This document shows, one piece after another, positions 1 to 12,325 of a stretch of 64,000 nt of DNA. Within the stretch, counting starts at the first letter, position 1, and the number at the start of each line of letters is the position of its first letter. The position numbers were made by a program, and so were the translations under genes. Origin of the DNA: Thermodesulfobacteriota bacterium (GTDB taxonomy: Bacteria; Desulfobacterota; Desulfobacteria; Desulfobacterales; Desulfosudaceae); assembly GCA_040753795.1 (NCBI GenBank), contig JBFMDX010000002.1:372001-436000 (forward strand). The letters are read 5' to 3'. The notes beneath the pieces are model-generated. The model was not told the DNA's origin. It saw nothing but the letters and a program-made list of their open reading frames with translations, and searched no databases.

Positions 1-762
1 GGCACACCGGTCGATATGGTGCTCAATCCTCTAGGCGTTCCGTCCCGTATGAATGTGGGGCAGATTCTTGAGATTCATTTGGGCCGGGCAGCCCGGGCCC
101 TAGGGTATCAGATCGAGCAGTTGATCGCCGAGCATAACCACAAGGCGCTGAAGAAGAAAATCAAATCTATTTTTGACCGGAAGGATTTGTCCCCATCCGC
201 CATTGATGCGATGGATGAAGAACAATTAGTCGAATTCGCAAAACAATACCGGAATGGCGTTCATATGGAGACCCCCGTCTTTGACGGCGCTAAAGAGGCG
301 GAAATAAAGGAGTTACTTCAGGAAGGCGGCGTCTCCGAAACCGGACAGGCGATATTGTATGACGGGAGAACCGGGGAAGTTTTCGATCAGCCGATTACCG
401 TAGGCACCATGTATATGCTCAAACTTCATCATCTGGTTGATGACAAGCTCCATGCCAGGTCTATCGGGCCTTATTCTCTGGTTACTCAGCAGCCGCTTGG
501 AGGAAAAGCCCAGTTTGGCGGTCAGCGGCTCGGAGAAATGGAAGTCTGGGCGATGGAGGCTTATGGAGCGGCTTATGGGCTGCAGGAGTTTTTGACTGTT
601 AAGTCGGACGATATCGCCGGGCGGACCCGTATGTATGAAAAAATCGTTAAGGGGCAGAATGTTCTCGATCCCGGACTACCCGAGTCTTTCAAGGTTCTGA
701 TGAAAGAAATGAAGGGGTTGGGTCTGGACGTGAGATTAATTGAAAAAAACAGTAAGGAGTAG
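1..762 (+). CDS. rpoB: RNA polymerase beta subunit, C-terminal part
   Basis: This is the last 253 codons of the beta subunit. The reading frame is open from the first base, so the gene starts upstream of the window. The C-terminal signature is clear: [12 protein letters not shown] near the start, then a [24 protein letters not shown] block, the part of beta that meets beta-prime near the clamp and switch regions. The stop is followed after 3 bases by the rpoC start, so beta and beta-prime are translated from one message. Partial only because of the window edge. Confidence 0.98.
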   Translation, partial: GTPVDMVLNPLGVPSRMNVGQILEIHLGRAARALGYQIEQLIAEHNHKALKKKIKSIFDRKDLSPSAIDAMDEEQLVEFAKQYRNGVHMETPVFDGAKEAEIKELLQEGGVSETGQAILYDGRTGEVFDQPITVGTMYMLKLHHLVDDKLHARSIGPYSLVTQQPLGGKAQFGGQRLGEMEVWAMEAYGAAYGLQEFLTVKSDDIAGRTRMYEKIVKGQNVLDPGLPESFKVLMKEMKGLGLDVRLIEKNSKE

Positions 763-765
763 CTC

Positions 766-3700
766 TTGGAAACGGTATACGATTTCTTTGCGAAACCTGT
801 AAACCCCAAGTCGTTTTCGGGTATTAAAATCGGGCTGGCCTCGTCTGAACAGATTCTGCACTGGTCTTACGGCGAAATCACCAAGCCGGAAACGATCAAC
901 TACAGGACGTTCAGGCCGGAGCGGGATGGGCTGTTCTGCGCCAAGATATTCGGGCCGATCAAGGATTTTGAGTGTAATTGCGGTAAATACAAACGCATGA
1001 AGCACCGCGGAGTTACTTGTGAAAAGTGCGGCGTCGAAGTCATTCAGTCAAAAGTGCGTCGGGAACGGATGGCGCATATCAAGCTGGCGACGCCGGTTTC
1101 CCATATCTGGTTTTTGAAAAGTCTGCCGACAAAAATCGGCAACGTTTTGGATCTGACGCAAAAGGAGCTTGAGAGCGTACTTTATTTCGACAGCTATATC
1201 GTTATTGATCCCAAAGATACCGACCTGAAAAAGATGGCGCTCTTGTCGGAAGAGGAATATCAGGAGGCGCGGGAAAAATTCAGTTCGGGTTTTGTCGCTG
1301 GAATGGGCGCTGACGCCATACGCGGACTTCTGTCCGGGATCGACGTCGATGCATTGAGCGCGGAACTGCGTAGCGAACTGGAGACCACCTCGGTTGAAAC
1401 CAAACGGAAAAAACTGGCCAAACGGTTGAAGATCGTTGATGCGTTCAGGAAGAGCAGAATATCTCCGGCTTGGATGATTATGGATGTAATCCCGGTGCTG
1501 CCTCCCGATTTGCGCCCGCTGGTTCCATTGGAAGGCGGTCGGTTTGCCACTTCCGATCTCAATGATTTATACCGGCGGGTGATAAACCGCAACAACCGGT
1601 TGAAGCGCCTGATCGAACTGAAGGCACCGGAAATCATTCTGCGCAATGAAAAGAGAATGCTTCAGGAAGCGGTCGATGTGCTGTTTGATAACGGCCGTCA
1701 CGGTCGGGCGGTAACGGGAAGTAATAAGCGGCCGCTGAAATCACTTACCGACACACTGAAAGGCAAGCAGGGGCGTTTCCGGCAGAACCTTCTGGGAAAA
1801 CGGGTCGACTATTCCGGCCGAACGGTTATTACCATCGGGCCCAACTTGCGCCTGCATCAATGCGGATTGCCCAAACAGATGGCTCTGGAGCTGTTTAAGC
1901 CGTTTATTTATTACCGGCTGGAGCAGAAAGGATATGTCTCCACTGTAAAAAGCGCCAAGAAAATGGTGGAACGGGAGACCTCGGAAGTCTGGGATACCCT
2001 GGAGGAGGTCGTCAAGGAGTATCCGGTTATGCTGAACCGGGCGCCGACATTGCATCGACTCGGTATTCAGGCCTTTGAGCCGGTTCTGATCGAGGGCAAG
2101 GCCATTCAGTTGCATCCGCTGGTATGTACCGCGTTTAACGCCGACTTCGATGGTGACCAGATGGCCGTCCATGTGCCCCTGTCAGTGGAGGCACAGATTG
2201 AAGCCCGCGTACTGATGCTGTCGTCAAACAACATCCTGTCACCCGCCAACGGCAGCCCCATTATTGTCCCCACCCAGGACATCGTTCTGGGGCTTTATTA
2301 CATGACCATTATCTTTGAAGGTGTCAAGGGGGAAGGCAGCGTTTTTTCCGGCCCCGAAGAGGTTGTCGCTGCGTATGATGCCGGGGTCGTTGATCTTCAT
2401 GCCGCCGTTACCGTTCGTATCAATGGGAAACGCTATAAAACGTCAGTGGGGCGGGTTTTTCTGTGGGAAACTATTCCTCAGGATTATATCCCCGTGTTTC
2501 AGACATTCCACTGCTCAACCAAAAAGGATGCCAACGCCGCTTTGTCTGAAATCAAGAAAGGGTTGCCGTTTGCGGCGGCGGCCGAAAAATATGACGACAA
2601 GGCCAGGATCACAGAGCTGTCTTTGAAACAGCATGTGCTGGAAGATCAGTATGGCATCAGCCAGGCGGATGTGGAGTATCTTTTTTCGCTGAAGCCCCAG
2701 GAATGCAGCGATGTGATCGAAGAAAAAGGCGGCTACCGGTTGTTTAGAATGGATGGGCGACGGAGTGAAATTCCATTTGAAATGGTTAACAGACCTCTTG
2801 GGAAGAAAGCGGTTCGGGAACTGGTGGACAGTGCTTACCGGAACATCGGCATCAAAGCGACGGTGATTTTTGCCGACAGGCTCAAAGATGTCGGTTACAA
2901 GTATTCGACCGCCGGCGGCCTCTCCATTTCCATCGACGCCATGGTTGTCCCGGCGAGAAAGACGGTCATCATCAGGGAGGCGGAAGCAAGAATAGAAGAA
3001 ATCGCCGCCCAGTACAGAGACGGTTTAATTACATCCGGCGAAAAGTACAACAAGGCCGTTGATATCTGGTCGAAGGCCACGGACGATATCGCCAATGAGA
3101 TGATGGAGGCGATGAAGGCCATGTCCGGATCAGCGAAGGCGGGAGACGGGTCTGGTAAAAAAACGGGTCTTAACACTAAATTTAACCCCATATACATCAT
3201 GGCCGATTCGGGAGCCAGAGGCAGTAAGGACCAGATGCGCCAACTGGCGGGGATGCGCGGATTGATGGCCAAACCTTCAGGTGAAATTATCGAGACGCCG
3301 ATTACGGCTAATTTCCGGGAGGGGCTCAGTGTTCTCCAGTATTTTATTTCGACGCACGGCGCTCGAAAAGGTCTTGCGGATACAGCGCTTAAAACGGCCA
3401 ACTCCGGTTATCTGACCAGAAAACTGGCCGATGTGGCGCAGGACTGTGTCATTGAGGAAGAGGACTGTGGAACGACCATGGGCGTGGAGGTGGAGTCCCT
3501 GGTGGAAGGCGGAGAAGTCATTGAACGTTTGGTGGACCGCGTCCTCGGCCGCATAGCCGTTGAGGATATCGTTAATCCGTTTACCGATGAACTGATCGTC
3601 CATCAGGGAGAGGAAATAACCGAACGACATGTTGATGCCATTCAGAATTCGGGCATCACCCGGATTCGAATTCGTTCCGTACTGACCTGCAAAAGCAGAA

Positions 3701-5157
3701 AAGGGATTTGCGCCAAATGTTACGGCCGTGATTTCGCCCATGGGCGGCTGGTCGAACTGGGCCAGGCGGTAGGTATTCTGGCGGCGCAGTCGATCGGTGA
3801 GCCGGGTACGCAGTTAACCATGCGGACGTTTCACATCGGCGGCGCGGCCAGCCGGAAAGTGGAGCAGGCGGAGATCCGAGCCCGAGTCGAGGGGTTGATT
3901 AATTTCGGGAACCTTAATCTGGTGCTGAACGCGGATAATCAATATGTCGTAATGGACCGCAGAGGCGGCGAGTTCACTATCGTCAGCAAGTCCGGCAAAG
4001 AGGTGGAAAAATGTCCGGTCATATACGGCGCGGCCATAACCGTCAAGGACGGACAGAGTGTTAAGGCCGGTGACCTGCTGGCCACCTGGGACCCGTTTAC
4101 CACTCCGATCGTGGCGGAAATCGGGGGGGTAGTAAAGTTCGGTGATATTATTATCGGCAAAACGATGCAGGAACTGGTTGACCCGGTAACGGGAAAATCC
4201 AGTCGGACCATAGTTGACAGCAAAGCCCATGATGTCAGGCCGAGAATTTCCATCAAGGATAAAGAGGGAAAAACCGCGACACTGCCGGGCGGCAAGGGAT
4301 ACGCACGGTATCCGTTACCGGTTGATGCGGTTATTCTGGTAGAAGAAAATGATGAAATCAGGGCGGGGGATGTGATTGCCAAGCTGCCCCGGTCTACCAC
4401 GAAAACCAAGGACATTACCGGCGGTCTCCCCCGTGTGGCGGAATTATTCGAGGTCCGCAAGCCCAAGGAACCCGCCGTTTTAAGCGAGATAAACGGCTAT
4501 GTGACCATCGCCCGGGCCGCCACGAAAAAAGGCAAGCAGAAGGTGACGGTAACACCGGTAGACGGCGGAGAACCCAGAGAATACCTGATCCCGCGGGGGA
4601 AGCATATCAACCTTTATGACGGCGACTATATCAAGGCCGGTGAAGAAATCGTGGCGGGTTCGGCCAACCCCCAGGATGTGCTTTCTATTAAGGGAGATGT
4701 CGAGCTGGCGCGTTACCTTGTCAACGAGGTCCAGGAGGTCTATCGGCTACAGGGCGTTTCCATCAATGACAAGCATATAGAAGTAATCGTTCGCCAGATG
4801 ATGCGGCGCATAAAAATAAAAGAAACGGGTGACACCGAATTCATCACCGACGAGCAGGTCGATAAAATAAGGTTTGAGGAAGCCAACCGGGAAGTCGTTC
4901 AAAAGGGTGGGAGGCCGGCGGTGGGTGAGCCGTTGATCCTGGGTATTACCAAAGCGTCGCTGGCGACGGACAGCTTTATTTCCGCGGCCTCTTTTCAGGA
5001 GACGACCAAGGTGTTGACGGATGCGAGTATCGCCGGCAAGGTCGACAATTTGAAAGGACTAAAAGAAAATCTGGTAATGGGCAGGCTGATTCCGGCGGGA
5101 ACCGGATTCGTGGAATACCAGCGGGAGAAGAAGGTCGAACAGTCGAATGCCGGTTAA
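766..5157 (+). CDS. rpoC: RNA polymerase beta-prime subunit with an extra parvulin-like insertion
   Basis: Catalytic subunit of RNA polymerase, 1463 residues. It starts at TTG (766) behind TAAGGAG. The zinc ribbon cysteines C70, C72, C85 and C88 and the active-site motif NADFDGD (D460, D462, D464) match E. coli numbering. The rim-helix region lies near 730-785, the trigger-loop segment near 1004-1030, and a proteobacterial-type (SI3-like) insertion near 1033-1230. Between LWETIPQ (566-572) and [13 protein letters not shown] (670-682), where E. coli beta-prime has only a few residues, there is a block of about 96 residues (573-668). It resembles a parvulin prolyl-isomerase domain: [19 protein letters not shown], then [10 protein letters not shown], then [22 protein letters not shown]. 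His582 aligns with the first catalytic His of parvulins. The GDLG loop is lost and GYH reads GYR, so enzyme activity is doubtful. Identity of the subunit is certain; the domain assignment is inference from pattern. Confidence 0.98.
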   Translation: METVYDFFAKPVNPKSFSGIKIGLASSEQILHWSYGEITKPETINYRTFRPERDGLFCAKIFGPIKDFECNCGKYKRMKHRGVTCEKCGVEVIQSKVRRERMAHIKLATPVSHIWFLKSLPTKIGNVLDLTQKELESVLYFDSYIVIDPKDTDLKKMALLSEEEYQEAREKFSSGFVAGMGADAIRGLLSGIDVDALSAELRSELETTSVETKRKKLAKRLKIVDAFRKSRISPAWMIMDVIPVLPPDLRPLVPLEGGRFATSDLNDLYRRVINRNNRLKRLIELKAPEIILRNEKRMLQEAVDVLFDNGRHGRAVTGSNKRPLKSLTDTLKGKQGRFRQNLLGKRVDYSGRTVITIGPNLRLHQCGLPKQMALELFKPFIYYRLEQKGYVSTVKSAKKMVERETSEVWDTLEEVVKEYPVMLNRAPTLHRLGIQAFEPVLIEGKAIQLHPLVCTAFNADFDGDQMAVHVPLSVEAQIEARVLMLSSNNILSPANGSPIIVPTQDIVLGLYYMTIIFEGVKGEGSVFSGPEEVVAAYDAGVVDLHAAVTVRINGKRYKTSVGRVFLWETIPQDYIPVFQTFHCSTKKDANAALSEIKKGLPFAAAAEKYDDKARITELSLKQHVLEDQYGISQADVEYLFSLKPQECSDVIEEKGGYRLFRMDGRRSEIPFEMVNRPLGKKAVRELVDSAYRNIGIKATVIFADRLKDVGYKYSTAGGLSISIDAMVVPARKTVIIREAEARIEEIAAQYRDGLITSGEKYNKAVDIWSKATDDIANEMMEAMKAMSGSAKAGDGSGKKTGLNTKFNPIYIMADSGARGSKDQMRQLAGMRGLMAKPSGEIIETPITANFREGLSVLQYFISTHGARKGLADTALKTANSGYLTRKLADVAQDCVIEEEDCGTTMGVEVESLVEGGEVIERLVDRVLGRIAVEDIVNPFTDELIVHQGEEITERHVDAIQNSGITRIRIRSVLTCKSRKGICAKCYGRDFAHGRLVELGQAVGILAAQSIGEPGTQLTMRTFHIGGAASRKVEQAEIRARVEGLINFGNLNLVLNADNQYVVMDRRGGEFTIVSKSGKEVEKCPVIYGAAITVKDGQSVKAGDLLATWDPFTTPIVAEIGGVVKFGDIIIGKTMQELVDPVTGKSSRTIVDSKAHDVRPRISIKDKEGKTATLPGGKGYARYPLPVDAVILVEENDEIRAGDVIAKLPRSTTKTKDITGGLPRVAELFEVRKPKEPAVLSEINGYVTIARAATKKGKQKVTVTPVDGGEPREYLIPRGKHINLYDGDYIKAGEEIVAGSANPQDVLSIKGDVELARYLVNEVQEVYRLQGVSINDKHIEVIVRQMMRRIKIKETGDTEFITDEQVDKIRFEEANREVVQKGGRPAVGEPLILGITKASLATDSFISAASFQETTKVLTDASIAGKVDNLKGLKENLVMGRLIPAGTGFVEYQREKKVEQSNAG

Positions 5158-5224
5158 GAACGATCCGGTAGCCGGGTATGGTGTCGCGTAGACGAAAAAA
5201 ATATGTTTTTGTACTATAAAAATC

Positions 5225-5251
5225 TTGACAGAGAATATAATCATCTATAAC
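5225..5251 (+). promoter_or_regulatory. Candidate sigma-70 promoter for rpsL
   Basis: A perfect TTGACA (5225-5230) is followed by TATAAC (5246-5251) with a short 15-bp spacer in the AT-rich 150-bp gap between rpoC and rpsL. The spacing is below the ideal 17 bp, so the -10 choice is uncertain. It would give the str genes their own promoter. Confidence 0.4.
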
Positions 5252-5310
5252 ATAAAAAAATTTTAGACCTTGAGATACTGATTAACCATGTAAAAGAGGG
5301 TAAAAACGGT

Positions 5311-5682
5311 ATGCCTACAATTAATCAGCTGGTGCGCAAAGGCCGAAAAAGAGCCAGCAAGAAGACAACGACACCGGCCTTGAAAGGGTCGCCGCAAAAA
5401 AGAGGCGTGTGCGTGAGGGTCTATACCTCCACGCCGAAGAAACCCAACTCGGCCTTGCGTAAAGTAGCCAGGGTGCGGTTAACTACGGGTACCGAAGTAA
5501 CCGCCTATATCCCGGGCGTTGGTCACAATCTTCAAGAACATTCCGTCGTTCTGGTAAGAGGCGGCCGTGTTAAGGACCTGCCGGGCGTCCGATATCATAT
5601 CGTAAGGGGTACGCTGGATACGCTGGGCGTTGACGATAGACGTCAGGGACGATCTAAATACGGCACCAAAAAGCCGAAGTAG
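5311..5682 (+). CDS. rpsL: 30S ribosomal protein S12
   Basis: S12 sits at the decoding centre of the small subunit and contacts mRNA and tRNA. The 123-residue product has the family length and the conserved [11 protein letters not shown] and [28 protein letters not shown] blocks, where streptomycin-resistance changes occur in other bacteria. The lysines there look wild type. It begins at ATG 5311 and opens the str group, with rpsG 68 bases downstream. Confidence 0.98.
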   Translation: MPTINQLVRKGRKRASKKTTTPALKGSPQKRGVCVRVYTSTPKKPNSALRKVARVRLTTGTEVTAYIPGVGHNLQEHSVVLVRGGRVKDLPGVRYHIVRGTLDTLGVDDRRQGRSKYGTKKPK

Positions 5683-5750
5683 ACAGTAAGCGATTCCAGT
5701 CCGCTGAAGATGGCTAAGACAGGTTTTAATCCGTAAAAATGGTGTAAATT

Positions 5751-6221
5751 ATGGCAAGAAAAAGAGAAATTCCGGCCCGTCCGGTGATGCCGGACGCCAA
5801 ATACAATAGCAAACTGGTGACGATGTTTGTTCACAAGATTATGCGCGATGGCAAGAAGAGTACAGCCGAGTCGGTACTTTACAAGGCTTTTGATGTTATC
5901 CAGCAGAAAGCCGGTAAGCAGCCGCTGGAAGTATTTGAAAGCGCATTAAATAATGTCAAGCCGAAAATCGAGGTAAAATCCAGACGCGTTGGCGGCTCCA
6001 CATACCAGGTGCCGACAGAGATCAGAGAGCCGAGACGGATCGCCCTGGCTATTCGCTGGCTGCTGACTTTTTCCGCAGTCCGTGCGGAAAAGGGTATGCA
6101 TGCAAAACTGGCGGGTGAGTTGATGGATGCCGCGAGCGAAAGAGGCGCATCCGTCAAAAAGAAAGAAGATACGCATAAAATGGCGGAAGCCAACAAGGCT
6201 TTTGCCCATTACCGGTGGTAG
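5751..6221 (+). CDS. rpsG: 30S ribosomal protein S7
   Basis: S7 organises the head of the 30S subunit by binding the 3' domain of 16S rRNA. The 156-residue length and N-terminal motif ARKREIPARPVMPDAKYNS are typical of the family. In most bacteria fusA follows rpsG; here the next gene is tuf, 61 bases away. S7 is the translational repressor of the str operon in E. coli, but I see no obvious repressor hairpin here. Confidence 0.98.
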   Translation: MARKREIPARPVMPDAKYNSKLVTMFVHKIMRDGKKSTAESVLYKAFDVIQQKAGKQPLEVFESALNNVKPKIEVKSRRVGGSTYQVPTEIREPRRIALAIRWLLTFSAVRAEKGMHAKLAGELMDAASERGASVKKKEDTHKMAEANKAFAHYRW

Positions 6222-6282
6222 TTATTAAAATTATAAGATATTAACAAATATTTCGAAGGTTCCTTTAAAAAAGGGGGAAACG

Positions 6283-7476
<1,194 letters not shown>

Positions 7477-7517
7477 TTGATCCGAAGCCTAACGGTCATA
7501 TGGAATAGTGCGGGATT

Positions 7518-7823
7518 ATGAATACAAAAATTAGAATTAAATTGAAGGCGTACGACCATAAATTACTGGATCAATCCGCCTTGGACATTGTAGACACGGC
7601 CAGGAAAACGGGGGCCAGGGTGCTGGGCCCGATTCCGCTACCGACAAAAATAAATAAATTTTGCGTGTTGCGGTCGCCGCATGTGAACAAGAAATCCCGG
7701 GAGCAGTTTGAAATGCGTACTCATAAACGGCTTTTGGATATTCTTGAGCCGACGCAGCAGACGGTTGATGCGCTCATGAAGCTCGATCTTTCACCGGGTG
7801 TGGATGTGGCGATAAAATTATAG
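7518..7823 (+). CDS. rpsJ: 30S ribosomal protein S10
   Basis: First gene of the S10 cluster, 101 residues. S10 sits in the 30S head and also serves as NusE in transcription antitermination. The motifs [19 protein letters not shown] and [19 protein letters not shown] are diagnostic. The gap to tuf is 41 bases with no clear terminator, so the str and S10 genes are probably cotranscribed. Confidence 0.98.
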   Translation: MNTKIRIKLKAYDHKLLDQSALDIVDTARKTGARVLGPIPLPTKINKFCVLRSPHVNKKSREQFEMRTHKRLLDILEPTQQTVDALMKLDLSPGVDVAIKL

Positions 7824-7853
7824 CGAAATATCGCATAGGGGAAGAAAGCGATT

Positions 7854-8477
7854 ATGTGCAAAGGGATTTTAGGACGAAAACTGGGAATGACCGGCATGTT
7901 TTCCAATGATGGCCGATATGTTCCGATTACCGTGGTTGAGGCGGGGCCGTGTGTCGTTACACAGATTAAAACAGTAGCGACGGATGGTTATGACGCGCTT
8001 CAACTCGGTTTTGTGGAAAAAAAGCCGGGTAAGGTTAACAAGCCCCTGGCCGGCCATTTTAAAAAAAGCGGTGGACGGGCATTTCGTCATTTAGGCGAAT
8101 TTTCTGTGGATGACCCTCAAGGGTACAGCCTGGGGCAAACTTTATCCCCGCTGCTGTTCTCTGTCGGGGAACGGGTTAATGTAACAGGTATTACAAAAGG
8201 GCGTGGATTTTCCGGCGTTGTCAGGCGTCATGGTTTTGGCGGTGGCAGGAAAACCCATGGCGGGCATTGTCACCGGTTACCAGGATCCATCGGTTGCAGC
8301 GCTTGGCCCAGCAGAGTAACCCGGGGAAAAAGGATGCCCGGAAGATTCGGTAATACCCGTAACACCACGAGAAGTTTGGAAATATTTGATATCAGAGAAG
8401 AAGAAAACCTTATTTTGATCAAAGGGGCCGTCCCGGGCGCTAAAAACGGACTGGTCCAAATCAGAAAAGTATCATAG
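7854..8477 (+). CDS. rplC: 50S ribosomal protein L3
   Basis: L3 nucleates 50S assembly, and its loop reaches the peptidyl transferase centre. The product has 207 residues. It shows GILGRKLGMT at the N-terminus and GVVRRHGFGGG followed by HGGHCHR and GKRMPGRFGN in the central loop. The start at 7854 (MCKGILG) follows GGGGAAGAAAG. It lies 30 bases behind rpsJ in the usual S10-operon order. Confidence 0.98.
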   Translation: MCKGILGRKLGMTGMFSNDGRYVPITVVEAGPCVVTQIKTVATDGYDALQLGFVEKKPGKVNKPLAGHFKKSGGRAFRHLGEFSVDDPQGYSLGQTLSPLLFSVGERVNVTGITKGRGFSGVVRRHGFGGGRKTHGGHCHRLPGSIGCSAWPSRVTRGKRMPGRFGNTRNTTRSLEIFDIREEENLILIKGAVPGAKNGLVQIRKVS

Positions 8478-8539
8478 CGGGCTTTCCTCGACCAGGAGTC
8501 GACGAGTGTTGCGCTCAATGCTTTGAGGCGAGAATGAAT

Positions 8540-9160
8540 ATGGCTGTCACAGAAGTGAAAAACATCAAAGGAGAGACTGTCTCAAAGGCGGATCTGCCGG
8601 ACAGTATTTTCGATATTGAAGTCAAAAAAAGCGTGCTTCACGAGGTGGTGACCATGCAACTGGCGAACAGGCGGACTGCCACCGCTTCCGTCAGACATCG
8701 GTCGGATGTCCAGGGAAGTACCGTCAAGCTATTCAGGCAGAAAGGAACGGGACGGGCACGAAGGGGGGATATCCGGTCTCCTCTGCTAAAAGGAGGTGGT
8801 GTCACCTTTGGTCCCAACGGCCGCAAGTACGCTTATGATGTACCTAAAAAGATTAAGAAAGCCGCTTTGAAAATGGCGTTGGCCAGCAAGAAACAGGAAA
8901 ACGCGATCACTGTTGTGGACAGCCTGAACTTTGATCAGATCAAAACAAAGCCGGTTTCTGATATGTTAAAAGCCCTGGGACAGAATAATGTTTTATTCGT
9001 AACCGACGGGAAAAACGAGTCGCTTGAGCTTTCGGCACGTAATATCCCCGGGGTAAAGGTTTTACGGTGTGAAGGGCTGAATGTTTATGATGTGCTGAAA
9101 TACCGGCATCTTGTCCTGCAGGAGTCAGCACTGGCGGTTATTGAAGGGAGGCTTTCATAA
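8540..9160 (+). CDS. rplD: 50S ribosomal protein L4
   Basis: L4 lines the exit tunnel and in E. coli also represses the S10 operon. The core motif FRQKGTGRARRGDIRSPLLKGGG is present and length is normal (206 residues). Two ATGs compete: 8534 gives MNMAV and 8540 gives MAV. The GAGGCG sequence at 8525-8530 is 9 bases from 8540 and only 3 from 8534, so I prefer 8540. The stop abuts the rplW ATG directly. Confidence 0.96.
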   Translation: MAVTEVKNIKGETVSKADLPDSIFDIEVKKSVLHEVVTMQLANRRTATASVRHRSDVQGSTVKLFRQKGTGRARRGDIRSPLLKGGGVTFGPNGRKYAYDVPKKIKKAALKMALASKKQENAITVVDSLNFDQIKTKPVSDMLKALGQNNVLFVTDGKNESLELSARNIPGVKVLRCEGLNVYDVLKYRHLVLQESALAVIEGRLS

Positions 9161-9448
9161 ATGCTCGCGTACGATATCATTAAACGTCCGGTAAATACCG
9201 AAAAGACCAATATACAGCAGGAGAAGGCCAATCAGGTAACGTTCGAGGTAGACCGTAGGGCGAATCGAGTTGAGATAGCCAGAGCCGTAGAACAAGCCTT
9301 TAAAACCAAAGTTGCCGACGTCCAGACAATTCAAGTGAAGGGGAAAAAGAAACGGATGGGCAGGCATCTTGGGAAACGGCGGGACTGGAAAAAAGCGGTG
9401 GTCACGTTAATGCCGGGCGAGAGAATCGAGTTTTTTGACGGGGTCTGA
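9161..9448 (+). CDS. rplW: 50S ribosomal protein L23
   Basis: L23 sits at the tunnel exit and docks trigger factor and SRP. The 95-residue product shows [12 protein letters not shown] at the N-terminus and the basic [21 protein letters not shown] loop. Its ATG directly follows the rplD stop, implying translational coupling. Confidence 0.98.
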   Translation: MLAYDIIKRPVNTEKTNIQQEKANQVTFEVDRRANRVEIARAVEQAFKTKVADVQTIQVKGKKKRMGRHLGKRRDWKKAVVTLMPGERIEFFDGV

Positions 9449-9463
9449 TCCGGAGGGATGTAA

Positions 9464-10291
9464 ATGGGTATTAGAAAAGTAAAAGCGACGTCTCCTGGAA
9501 GGAGATTTCAGGAATATTCGACTTTCGAAGAGATAACGGAGAAGAAGCCTTCCGTTAAAAGTCTAGTTAAACCTCTGAGCAAATCCGGGGGGCGCAATGC
9601 TTACGGACGCATTACCTGCCGTCACAGAGGAGGCGGACATAAACGGCATTATCGGGTAATTGATTTTAAACGTGACAAGGTGAATATCCCGGCAAAAGTG
9701 GCGGCGATAGAGTATGACCCCAACCGGTCGGCCAGAATAGCCCTGCTCTTTTATGTGGACGGAGAAAAGAGATATATCCTGGCGCCGGTGAATCTTAAGG
9801 TGGGTGATATCGTTATGAGCGGTCCGGAAGCCGAGTTGAAACCGGGAAACGCCATGCCCATTGAAGGAATGCCGTTGGGAACCGAAATTCATAATATTGA
9901 GTTGAAGCTGGGGAAGGGCGGCCAGATCGTTCGCAGTGCCGGAAATTATGCCAAATTGATGGCGAAAGAACGGCAATATGCTCTGGTCAGGCTTCCTTCA
10001 GGAGAAGTTAGAAAAGTGCTGTCCCGCTGTATGGCCACGGTCGGCCGGCTGGGTAATGTTGAACACGACGATATTTCGCTTGGAAAGGCTGGCCGCAGCC
10101 GGTGGCTGGGAATTAGGCCCAGTGTCCGCGGTGTCGTAATGAACCCCATCGATCATCCCATGGGCGGCGGTGAAGGGAAGTCATCCGGTGGCCGTCACCC
10201 CTGTTCTCCATGGGGCTGGAAGACCAAAGGCGTCCGGACCCGGAAAAACAAGAAAACGGATATGTTTATCGTCAATAGACGCAAGAAGTAA
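9464..10291 (+). CDS. rplB: 50S ribosomal protein L2
   Basis: L2 (275 residues) is needed for subunit joining and peptidyl transferase assembly. The C-terminal signature [20 protein letters not shown] is present, including the conserved histidine of [27 protein letters not shown] marks the N-terminal RNA-binding part. ATG follows GGAGGGATGTAA. Confidence 0.98.
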   Translation: MGIRKVKATSPGRRFQEYSTFEEITEKKPSVKSLVKPLSKSGGRNAYGRITCRHRGGGHKRHYRVIDFKRDKVNIPAKVAAIEYDPNRSARIALLFYVDGEKRYILAPVNLKVGDIVMSGPEAELKPGNAMPIEGMPLGTEIHNIELKLGKGGQIVRSAGNYAKLMAKERQYALVRLPSGEVRKVLSRCMATVGRLGNVEHDDISLGKAGRSRWLGIRPSVRGVVMNPIDHPMGGGEGKSSGGRHPCSPWGWKTKGVRTRKNKKTDMFIVNRRKK

Positions 10292-10346
10292 ATATTGGGT
10301 AGATAACCATTACTGTCACGAGTAAACGGACAGGGAGAAAGAATTT

Positions 10347-10625
10347 ATGCCACGGTCTTTAAAGAAAGGGCCTTTTGTTGAGGAGTCCTTGGAAAAGAAA
10401 ATAAATGCCGCAAGAGGTACAAAAAGCAGTCAGGTGATCAAAACCTGGTCCAGGCGGTCGACAATAATACCGGAAATGGTCGGATTGACTTTCGCGGTTC
10501 ATAATGGAAAAAAGTTCGTCCCGGTGTTTGTCACGGAAAATATGGTAGGTCACAAGCTGGGTGAATTTTCTCCTACCCGTACGTTCTTCGGGCACGCGGG
10601 TTCCAAGAAGACAAAAGTAAAATAG
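10347..10625 (+). CDS. rpsS: 30S ribosomal protein S19
   Basis: S19 (92 residues) binds the 30S head beside S13. [15 protein letters not shown] at the start and [15 protein letters not shown] at the end are family hallmarks. GGGAGAAAGAATTT provides the ribosome binding site. It stands between rplB and rplV as usual. Confidence 0.98.
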   Translation: MPRSLKKGPFVEESLEKKINAARGTKSSQVIKTWSRRSTIIPEMVGLTFAVHNGKKFVPVFVTENMVGHKLGEFSPTRTFFGHAGSKKTKVK

Positions 10626-10666
10626 ATATAAGACCAACAAGATAAGTATACAAAGGGATAGGCGAC

Positions 10667-11008
10667 ATGGAGGAAATAAGGGCGGTATCGAAATATTTAC
10701 GTACTTCTCCGCAAAAGGTTCGCAGATTGATCCATTGCATTAAAGGGAAACCGGTTCAGGAAGGGCTTGACAGGCTTAAGTTTATGCCGCAAAAAGCTGC
10801 GGGCCTGGTCGCAAAAACGGTGAGGTCGGCTGTCGCCAGCGCGGAAGAAAAAAAGATTGACGTTGATTCTTTGGTAATAACAAATGTTTGTGTTGATCAG
10901 GGACCATCGTTGAAGCGATTCAGACCGCGCGCCCGCGGCCGGGCTTCTCGGATACTGAAGAGGACAAGTCATATCACGGTGATTCTGACGGAAGAGTCGG
11001 TTTCGTAA
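10667..11008 (+). CDS. rplV: 50S ribosomal protein L22
   Basis: L22 (113 residues) lines the peptide exit tunnel with L4. The N-terminal [23 protein letters not shown] and the beta-hairpin segment [21 protein letters not shown] are clear. The gap to rpsS is 41 bases and to rpsC 16 bases. Confidence 0.97.
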   Translation: MEEIRAVSKYLRTSPQKVRRLIHCIKGKPVQEGLDRLKFMPQKAAGLVAKTVRSAVASAEEKKIDVDSLVITNVCVDQGPSLKRFRPRARGRASRILKRTSHITVILTEESVS

Positions 11009-11024
11009 GAAAGGAGAAGATGCT

Positions 11025-11687
11025 TTGGGCCAGAAAGTCAATCCACTCGGGTTAAGGCTTGGTATTATCAGAACTTGGGACTCGCAGTGGTATGCCGATA
11101 AAGAGTACGCTGATTTTATACTGGAAGACTTCAAGTTGCGGGAATTCGTTAAAACGAAGCTGAAACACGCCGGTATAGAAAAAGTGGAAATTGAACGGTC
11201 TTTCAATCGGATCAAAATCAGGATTTTTGCCGCCAGACCGGGTATCGTGATTGGAAAAAAAGGAATTGAGATCGAACAGTTGAAAGACGAGATTAAGAAG
11301 AAGGTTGTTTCGGGAAAAGATTTATCCATCGATATTCAGGAAGTTAAAAAACCGGAAATGGTCGCGCAGCTGGTCGCCGAGAATGTCGCCAGTCAGTTGG
11401 AAAGGCGGGTTGCTTTTCGACGGGCCATGAAGAGAGGGGTTTCCGCCTCCATGAAGTTCGGCGCCAAAGGGATAAAAATTATCTGCTCCGGCCGTCTGGG
11501 CGGTGCGGAGATGGCTCGGCGGGAGTGGTACAAGGAAGGGCGTGTGCCGCTTCACACGTTGAGAGCCGACATAGATTATGGATTTGTAGAAGCAAAGACT
11601 ACTTATGGCCTGATCGGTGTCAAGGTGTTTTTGTTTAAAGGCGAAGTGATGAAGAAAACCCAGAAGAAAACTGGATCACGCGGTTAG
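11025..11687 (+). CDS. rpsC: 30S ribosomal protein S3
   Basis: S3 (220 residues) forms part of the mRNA entry pore. [13 protein letters not shown] opens the protein; the KH domain carries [14 protein letters not shown], and [13 protein letters not shown] lies in the C-terminal domain. Translation starts at TTG (11025) behind AAGGAGAAG. An ATG five bases upstream is in another frame and is not the start. Confidence 0.97.
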   Translation: MGQKVNPLGLRLGIIRTWDSQWYADKEYADFILEDFKLREFVKTKLKHAGIEKVEIERSFNRIKIRIFAARPGIVIGKKGIEIEQLKDEIKKKVVSGKDLSIDIQEVKKPEMVAQLVAENVASQLERRVAFRRAMKRGVSASMKFGAKGIKIICSGRLGGAEMARREWYKEGRVPLHTLRADIDYGFVEAKTTYGLIGVKVFLFKGEVMKKTQKKTGSRG

Positions 11688-11702
11688 CAGGAGTAAAAGG
11701 CC

Positions 11703-12119
11703 ATGTTAAGCCCTAAAAAGGTTAAATATAGAAAGCAGCAGCGGGGTAGAATGCGGGGTACCCGGCTGTGTGGTACGACATTGAATTTCGGCGAGTTCGG
11801 GTTGCAGGCGACGGAATGTGGAATGGTTACAGCCAGGCAAATCGAAGCGGCCCGTATTGCCATGACGCGGTATATTAAAAGAACCGGAAAAACATGGATA
11901 CGTATTTTCCCTGATAAACCGTATACCAAAAAACCGGCTGAAGTGCGCATGGGAAAAGGAAAAGGCTTGCCGGAAGGATGGGGTGCCATCGTCCGACCCG
12001 GAAAAATCTTGTATGAAATGGGCGGTGTTTCCGAAGAAGTCGCCAGAGAAGCCCTGCGCCTTGCCGCATATAAACTTTCTGTAAAAACAAAGTTTGTAAG
12101 ATGGGAAGAATTAAAATGA
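11703..12119 (+). CDS. rplP: 50S ribosomal protein L16
   Basis: L16 (138 residues) supports the A-site tRNA and intersubunit contacts. [19 protein letters not shown] and the [16 protein letters not shown] segment are diagnostic. The TGA stop overlaps the rpmC ATG (ATGA), a coupling junction. Confidence 0.98.
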   Translation: MLSPKKVKYRKQQRGRMRGTRLCGTTLNFGEFGLQATECGMVTARQIEAARIAMTRYIKRTGKTWIRIFPDKPYTKKPAEVRMGKGKGLPEGWGAIVRPGKILYEMGGVSEEVAREALRLAAYKLSVKTKFVRWEELK

Positions 12120-12307
12120 TAGCCAAGGATATCAGATCATTAAGCGTTGAAGAGATGAAAACGAAACTCATCGAATTGGAAGAGGCTTATTTCAATTTGC
12201 GTTTTCGCCACGAAACGGGGCAGTTGGAAAAAACCAGCGCTTTGAAACAGGCCCGAAAAGATATTGCCCGAGTGAAAACCGAGTTGAGCAGGAACATCAA
12301 TCCTTAA
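12116..12307 (+). CDS. rpmC: 50S ribosomal protein L29
   Basis: L29 (63 residues) sits near the tunnel exit. It has the helical pattern [30 protein letters not shown] with the usual [13 protein letters not shown] use ATG 12116, which overlaps the rplP stop, because the family begins close to this residue; the frame stays open 15 bases further upstream. Confidence 0.96.
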   Translation: MIAKDIRSLSVEEMKTKLIELEEAYFNLRFRHETGQLEKTSALKQARKDIARVKTELSRNINP

Positions 12308-12325
12308 TCATATTGTAAGGGAAGC

